Below are positions 57,345 through 64,000 of a DNA stretch of 64,000 nt, piece by piece. A program made the translations under genes and the position numbers. Under the pieces are notes generated by a model. That model did not search any database. It was not told the origin of the DNA and was given only the letters and a program-made list of their open reading frames with translations. The stretch comes from Erythroxylum novogranatense (taxonomy: Eukaryota > Streptophyta > Magnoliopsida > Malpighiales > Erythroxylaceae), in assembly GCA_029891385.1 (NCBI GenBank), contig CM057234.1:28382350-28446349 (forward strand), given 5' to 3'. Within the stretch, counting starts at the first letter, position 1; the number at the start of each line of letters is the position of its first letter.

Positions 57345-60300
57345 TTATCTATAAGACCCATCAGTTCAACATGACCAATAATGTTTTAGGCGGTAAGCCT
57401 TTTGTTAACGGATCTGTTATCATGAGATTGGTACCAATATGCTCAATTGACACTTTATGTTTTTACACTTCCTCTTTCACAGACAAATACTTCAAAATCA
57501 TATGTTTCACACCCTTTGAATATTTGTCATTTTTAGAGAAGAATACGGCCACGGAATTATCACAATAAATTCTTAACGGTCTGGTAATTCTGTCGACAAG
57601 ACCAAGACCTAAGATAAAGTTACGCAACTACAATCCATGAACCGTGGCCTCAAAGCACGCCACAAATTCAGCCTCCATAGTGGATGTAGCAATGACGGGC
57701 TGCTTTCCACTTTTCCATGAAACTACTTCTTCAACTAATAGGAACATGTAACCAAATGTAGATTTGTGTGAGTCTACATAACCGACATAGTCTGAATTCG
57801 AGTAACCTATCATTTCAAGATAGGTTGATTTGCTATATGTGAGCATATAATCCTTGGTGCCTTGTAAGTATCTAAGGACTTTCTTTGCAATTTTTCAATG
57901 GTCCAGTCCAGGATTATTTTGATATCGTCCTAGCATTCTAACAGCAAAACTGATATCTAACCTAGTGTATGTCTGAGCATACATTAAGCTCCCAACTACT
58001 GACGCATAAGGAATAAACTTCATATCCTTACGTTCCAAATCATTTTGTGGACATTGCATTAGACTAAATTTGTCCCCTTTCTAAATTTGAACTATCCCTG
58101 TGGAGTATTTTTTCATTTGAAATCTTTCTAATACTTTCTCGATATTACCTTTCTGAGATAATCCTAACAATCCTTGTGATCTATCCCGTAATATTTCTAT
58201 TCCTATCACATAAAATGCCTCACCCATATCTTTCATTTCGAAATTATTAAAAAGAAAATTATTTACATCATGTAACAAAACAACATTATTAGCAGTAAGA
58301 AGGATATCGTCAACATATAGGACTAATATAATGAACTTGCTCCTACTAACCTTCATATAGATACACCGATCAACGGTGTTTTCTACAAAACTATAAGACG
58401 TAATGATATCATTAAACTTAAGATACTATTGTCGGGAAGCTTGCTTTAATCCATATATTGACTTCTTTATTTTACACACTAATCGTTCCTTTCCTGTGAT
58501 CACAAAACTTTCCTGTGATCACAAAACCTTCCAGTTGATCCATTTGGTGAAGCTTTAAATCATAATGAGCCACCAATGTCATAACAATTCTTAAAGAGTC
58601 CTTCTTTGAAACTGGAGAGAAGGTCTCTTTATAGTCAATACCATCCTTTTGAGTGTAACCTTTGGCAACAAGTCTGGCTTTATATCTTTCAATGTTGTCT
58701 TGTGAGTCACGTTTGGTCTTAAAGACCCATTTACAACCCACTTGTTTTGCACCTTCTGGAAACTTCACTAATTCCCAAACATTGTTATCATCCATTGATT
58801 TCAACTCTTCTTTCATAGTATTGAATCACTTTTCAGAATTGTTATATTCCATGATTTGATTAAACAAGCCTGGATCTTTATCAATGCTTAAGTCACATTT
58901 ATGTTTAAGTGAGTAAATTTCATAGTCACTTGAAATAGTTAGTCTCCTTTTCCTTACAAACCTTCGTAATGCTACGTCTTGTGACCTTACTTGATCATCA
59001 TTAGCTGGTTTGTCATTAATATGTTCAATTTGTGGAATTGGAACATTAATTTGTTGTTTCGGTATGTTGTGTATTCGTGATGTAACAAGAGGAATAACAA
59101 CTGGTGGAATCACATCTGATATGGTAGTGTCTACTTGTCTTGGAGTAGTTTCTACTTGATTCTCATGAATATCCACTTTTTGTGGTTCTCCACTCCCACT
59201 GATTTGACCATTCTCAAAGAACCTAGCGTTACCAGACTCAACTATTCTCATACTATGGTTAGGATAATAAAATCTATACCCCTTTGATTTTTCAGGATAG
59301 CAGATGAAATAACCACTAACAATTCTCGCATCAAGTTTCTTTTTATGTGGATTATACAGCCTTACCTCTTCTGAATAACCACAAAAATGAAGGTGTCATA
59401 AACTAGGTTTCCTTCCTGTCCACAATTCATAAGGTGTCTTAGGAATTGCCTTATTAGGAATCCTATTTAGCAAATACGCAGCGGTCTTTAATACATGCAT
59501 CCACAATGATAAAGGTATAGTACTATTACTTAACATGCTCCTAACCATTTCCATAGGAGTACGATTCTGCCTTTCAGCTACATCATTTTGATGTGGTGTA
59601 CCAAGCATTGTGTATTGCGCAGATATGCCTCGACTGACAAGAAACTTTGCAAATAGACCTGAACATTGTCTACTTTCATCAAATTTTCCGTAATATTTAC
59701 CACCTCTATCAGACCTCACTATCTTTACTTTTCTATCTAATTGCCTTTCTATCTCATTAATGAACACCTCTAGGATATCCACAGACTGAGACTTCTCATG
59801 TAGCAGATAAATATATCCATATCGTGAGAAGTCATCAATAAAGGTAATGAAATATTTTTCGCTGCCCCAAGAAGGAATGTCGAAAGGACACAGATGTCAG
59901 TGTGTATTAATTCAAGTAATGCTCTACTTCTTGTGGCTAGATGCTTTGATATATGTTTGGTTTACTTGCCTTTAATGTAATTCACACATATATCCCAGTC
60001 AACAAAATTCAATAGAGGTAAGATTTCATTTTTCACTAACCTCTGTATCCTTTCTTTGGATATATGACCTAATCTTTTATGCCACAAAAAAGCAGAACAT
60101 CCATTATGTGTACTACGTTTGTTTCCTATAATATGGTCAACATGAAACAGAGATTCAACAAAATCAACATTAAGATTGAAACGATATAAACAATCAATTA
60201 ATGTACCAGAACCATAATAGTACTTATGTTTATACAATTAAAAAAACATTTTTTTCCAATCTTAAATTGAAATCCTACATCATCCAATTTTGCAACAAAA

Positions 60301-60783
60301 ACTAAATTCCTAACACATTCAGGAACATAAAGACACTTTTCTAGATCTAGGTAACACCTAGTGTTCAAGATCGATCTGTACGTCCCAATGCCCTCTATCG
60401 GTGCCTTCATTATGTTCCTCATATATAAGAACTTTTCAGTTCCATTTATAGTTTGGATTGAAAGGAATCCCTGTTTAACATGTGGCACATGAGTAGTTGC
60501 ATCAGAATCTAACCACCAGGTATTTTTAGACACATCAATAAGATTTGATTCAAAACATACTGAGACATAGTATGTACCTTTCTTTTCGAACCAAGCCTTT
60601 CTTTTAGGACAATATTTCTGAAAGTGACAAGGCTTCTTACAGAAGTGGCATCTCTTATCTTTTTTGATTCGACCCTCATTAACTTTGTTGAGAGCTTTGT
60701 CCCTATTTTTGCCTTTCTGTCGTGGTTTATTCTTACTGCTACTAGCACCTGGATGAAATGTGAGATGAACGGACTGTTCCTTT
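57345..60783 (-). pseudogene. Ty1/copia polyprotein, copia-A (broken; RNase H to gag zinc knuckle)
   Basis: In minus-strand order: zinc knuckle CHFCKKPCHFQKYC (about 60615-60660); protease WWLDSDATTH (about 60500-60530, the DSG active-site Gly changed to Asp); GAG-pre-integrase LWHKRLGHISKERIQRL (60040-60095); integrase with VKIVRSDRGGKYYG and TPHQNDVAERQNR (59545-59735); RT with CKWVFKTKRD, YKARLVAKGYTQ and LVLYVDDILL (58290-58345); RNase H with SKSTYLEMIGYSNSDYVGYV, STFGYM and STMEAEFVA (57650-57840), ending near 57350. Stops divide it. In RT, about 20 residues after QMD are deleted and a 19-bp tandem duplication lies beside the gap. The gag 5' part is displaced by copia-C at 60784. Confidence 0.9.
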
Positions 60784-61602
60784 TGTTAAGTCAAAATGAC
60801 TTTACGATTAATTTTGATGAAGATTAAATAACAATGCAGATCCAAAATGAGACGAAGAAAATGAGATGATAGAAATGAGATGAAAGCGAAAAGCAAAATG
60901 AGATGGAAGAAAATGAGACGAAAGCGGAAAGCAAAATGAGACGGAAAAGAAAATTGAGACGGAAGAAAATGAGATGAAAGAATCGAAGAAGAAGACCCGT
61001 TATAGAACTCAACTAAATAACTATTTCTTTAAAGATAAAGAAACAAAAAGAAATAAGTAGTTGAAGATGAAGACTATAAATACAAGTCAGAGTCGAAGGC
61101 TGAAAAAGTTAGTGATTTTCAAGAAAGGCTAGAGATTCAAAAGCTAGAAATTTTATTCATTGTACTAAACTTAAAGCTACTATTGTCTGTAACAAAGCTC
61201 GAAACATCTTTCAGTAGAAGGAAGAAAAGTTGATAGCCTGAAAAGGCTAAGTCAGAAAAGAATACTTATTGTAAGAGACCTCAAGAGGCTCGGTGAAAAA
61301 AATACTTGTATCTTCGAGAAGTATAGTGAAATCTCATAAAGAATTCTGAGGACTAGACGTAGCTCACGGTTTGGGATGAACCAGCATAAAACTGTTGTGT
61401 CGATTCTTACTCTCAACTCTCAATTTTGAATTTCTATACTTCATAATACTATTTTTCAATCGTTTGAGAAAGCAAATATTCTTTAAAAGAAGTTTGTTTA
61501 AAAAGGGATTGTATTAAAAAAATGGATACACAATTCAACCCCCCCTTCTTGTGTGCTTTGTATATCGAATATTAAATCTATACTACCGTGTTATTCAATT
61601 CA
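60784..61602 (+). repeat. 5' LTR of copia-C (819 bp)
   Basis: Starts TGTTAAGTCAAAATGAC and ends ..TTATTCAATTCA, 2 nt before a primer-binding site. TATA box GACTATAAATAC near 61072. A purine-rich tandem block occupies 60838-60985. The 5 bp before it (CCTTT, 60779-60783) should recur after the 3' LTR, beyond the window. Confidence 0.8.
60838..60985 (+). repeat. Purine-rich imperfect tandem repeat in the copia-C LTR
   Basis: Repeats of AATGAGACG(G)AAGAAAATGAGATG(G)AAAGCGAAAAGC-like units, with phrases gaaaatgaga, gaaagcgaaaagcaaaatgag and gaaagcggaaagcaaaatgag. It lies upstream of the LTR TATA box, so the copies could act as promoter elements. Confidence 0.8.
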
Positions 61603-61604
61603 AT

Positions 61605-61618
61605 TGGTATCAGAGCTC
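61605..61618 (+). other. Primer-binding site of copia-C (tRNA-iMet)
   Basis: TGGTATCAGAGCTC immediately downstream of the LTR end, the usual Ty1/copia initiator-tRNA-Met primer site. Confidence 0.9.
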
Positions 61619-61659
61619 GGTGTCTAAGAACCGCTGTAACCAAGTGTGGATAAAAATCC

Positions 61660-63720
61660 ATGATAGAGTCACACATATATATAGCTGAAGGTGCCTCCGT
61701 CACTAGATCTCCTGCATTCAATAGAGAAGACTACCATTACTGGAAAGACGGGATGCGGCTCTTCATTAAATCTACTCATATCGACCTTTGGGAGATAATA
61801 GAAAATGGATTATATGCACCGGTAGATGAAGAAGGAAATGTTGTTCCACGAATCAGAAGGAAATGTTGTTCCACGAATCAGATGGTACAAAAGAAAGTCT
61901 GGAAAAATTCGATTCTAAAAGTTATTCTGGAATTTTTCTAGGCTATTCTCTATCATCGAAAGCCTATAGGGTTTACAATCTTACCTCTAGGACTGTTAAG
62001 GAAACTATTCATGTCAAGTTTGATTATAGTTCTCAACCAAGTAAGAGAGATGATATTGATAATGAAACCTATCAGTACCTTTGGTTGATAGTGGAGAAGC
62101 ATCACCATCAGATACTCCCTTAGACAAAGTTAAAGATATTCCTGAGACTCTTGATTTAAAAAAAGATTAGAAATATAAGAGTTCTCATCCAGAAGAGTTG
62201 ATTATAAAAGAGACCTCAGAAGGTGTGCGAACTAGGTCCAAATTTAGAAGAGAAACAAATATAACATTTATTTCTGAAATAGAGCCTAAGAAAACTGATG
62301 AAGCTCTTCAAGATGAAGCTTGGATTTTAGTTATGCAAGAGGAGCTGAACCAGTTTACTAGGAATAAAGTTTGGTCCTTTGTTCCCAGACCATCGAAAAA
62401 GTCCATCATTGGAACTAGATGGGTTTTTAAGAGTAAACTAGACGAATAAGGAAGAGTGAGTCGTAACAAAGCGAGATTAGTAGCACAAGGCTATAATCAG
62501 CAAGAAGGAATAGACTACAATGAGACTTATGCTCCTGTAGCAAGACTAGAAGCTATTAGGATTTTGCTTGCATATGTTGTCTTCATGATATAAAGCAATT
62601 TCAAATGGACATGAAGAGTGCTTTTTAAAATAGCTTTATAGATGAAGAAGTTTATGTGAAGTAACCTCCGGGTTTCGAGGATATCAAGAAACCGGATCAT
62701 GTCTATAGACTTCATAAGGCTTTGTATGGCTTGAAACAAGCTCCTCGAGCTTGGTATGATCGTCTGAGTTCTTTCCTTATTGAAAATAAGTTCAGTAGAG
62801 GTCAGGTAGATAAGACTTTATTTAGAAAGTGCACAAAGAATGATTTTATCATAGTTCAAATTTATGTTGATGATATTATCTTTGGTGCAACCTCTAAAAT
62901 GTTATGTACTAGTTTTGAAAATTTGATGAAAAATGAGTTTGAGATGAGCATGATGGGTAAGTTAAAATTCTTTCTTGGGGTGCAAGTTAAGCAAACCGAA
63001 AAAAAGATTTTTATTCATCAACAGAAGTATGTTAAGGAATTGTTGACTAAGTATGATATGTAAAAAGTAAAACTAATGTCAACTCCGATTGATCCTTCAA
63101 ACCTTTTGTCCAAGGACGAAACTGGTAAGAAGGTTGATCAAACCCTGTATAAAGGGATTATTGGTTCCTTACTTTACCTTACAACAAGCAGACCTGACAT
63201 TCTGTTTAGTGTTTGCTTGTATGCAAGATTTCAGGCAGATCCTAGAGAGTTTCATTACATTGCTGTTAAATTTTTTTTTAGATATCTATCAAGTACTACT
63301 GATCTTTTCTTAATGTATGAGAAAGGTAAAGATTTCAGGTTAATTGGCTACTGTGATGCGGATTATGTCGGAGATAGGATTGATAGAAAAAGTACGAGTG
63401 GAGGATGTCACTTCTTTGGCCACAACCTAGTTTCATGGTCAAGTAAGAGGCAAAGCTCAATTGCTCTATCAACTAGAGAAGTCGAGTATATATCAGTCGC
63501 AAGTTGCTGTTCACAGACGTTGTGGATTAAGTACCAGCTAGAGGACTACTCAGTACAAGAAGAAGAAATCCCAATCTAGTGTGACAACACAAGTGTCATC
63601 AACCTGTCGAAGAACCCTATACAACATTCGAGAGTTAAACATATCGAAGTGAGACACCATTTTCTACAAGACTACATTCAACAGACTATCGATGGGCGGA
63701 CATCTTCACTAAGCCATTAA
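61660..63720 (+). pseudogene. Ty1/copia polyprotein, copia-C (internally deleted)
   Basis: The gag start (61660) has FNREDYHYWKDGMRLFIKST, then jumps at about 61860 to the integrase C-terminal region (FHESDGTKESLEKFDSKSYSG, FLGYSLSSKAYRVYN). The rest of gag, the protease and the integrase core are missing. RT follows with [41 protein letters not shown] (62722-62766) and intact YVDD (62863-62874). RNase H has LIGYCDADYVGDR, KSTSGG, VSWSSKRQSSIALST and RVKHIEVRHHFL (to about 63667). Stops at 62447, 62595, 62626, 62661, 63061 and 63577. A 25-bp tandem duplication (61832-61881) marks the deletion site. Resembles SIRE/Tork-type plant copia. Confidence 0.85.
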
Positions 63721-64000
63721 GTGAAGAAAGATTCAAAGAAATCAGATGAAACCTTAACATGGTTATGTTAAGTGATCAACCGTTTGACACATCATGACCC
63801 AGATAAAAAGGTTGAAAGAGTTAACAGTAACAGTAACAGTGAGTTACAGCTGGTAACATCTGTTATAAAAAAGTTTTGGAGGGAAAGTTTCTCTAGCCTT
63901 GAGAACACGACCTATTCTAGAATACTCTTGACATACCCTGACATCGATCTTTGAAGAACCCTCAACAAAAGCTCTTCATTACTCTGTTTGGATATCAAAC
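63721..64000 (+). other. 3' untranslated region of copia-C, continuing past the window
   Basis: AT-rich sequence after the polyprotein with a short (AACAGT)n run near 63821-63840. No 3' LTR start can be recognised before the window ends. Confidence 0.5.

Noticed and set aside
57371..57568. 65-aa plus-strand frame
   Set aside because: Antisense of the copia RNase H C-terminus.

Overview
The window looks like a gene-poor, transposon-rich stretch of a eudicot plant nuclear chromosome. It carries intron-containing plant gene families (an R2R3-MYB, a SEPALLATA-type MADS-box gene, a small DnaJ-type zinc-finger gene), a plant nuclear tRNA-Ile(AAU) gene, and nested plant transposons (Ty1/copia, Ty3/gypsy, CACTA, hAT, a TRIM and a SINE). 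The species cannot be fixed from the sequence alone. All exon structures were worked out by eye from splice signals and reading frame.

Layout. 1-782: deletion derivative of a Ty3/gypsy element with its 3' LTR. 783-4984: mostly featureless, with a possible minus-strand 5' gene end near 3.0-3.26 kb. 5065-6189: R2R3-MYB gene, three exons, apparently intact. 6426-18950: nested complex. A CACTA element with a TNP2-like transposase pseudogene is split by a 3.26-kb solo LTR with a 5-bp target duplication (AATAT). Its 3' part runs directly into a 5'-truncated hAT transposase, which is split by a 3.55-kb LTR-derived insertion (target duplication TGATG). 19020-19093: tRNA-Ile(AAU), divergent from the DnaJ-type zinc-finger gene (19196-21352). 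25464-26952: probable solo copia-type LTR. 29535-33918: intact eight-exon SEP1/2-like MADS-box gene with a 292-bp TRIM in intron 2.

35230-63750 is a second nested block. A degraded minus-strand copia element (35230-43128) is interrupted by a second hAT element of the same family as the first, with a 1.1-kb pentanucleotide array upstream of its transposase. A short LTR-end fragment (43129-43250) follows, then a 5'-truncated hAT of another family (43251-44876) sitting against the left LTR of a minus-strand Athila/Tat-type gypsy element (44877-53985). After 2.5 kb of AT-rich DNA come an Au-like SINE, a minus-strand copia element (about 56.7-60.78 kb) and a plus-strand copia element (60784 to the window end) inserted into its gag region.

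Only three protein-coding genes and one tRNA look functional. Every transposon reading frame carries stops, frameshifts or deletions, so the mobile elements are relics, although several could still be recognised by trans-acting enzymes. I saw no convincing novel molecular system. The most unusual items are the inverted-repeat-ended LTR insertion at 12595-16144, the pentamer array in the hAT leader, the CACGATCGTG-rich array that differs in length between sister LTRs, and the CACTA/hAT junction.
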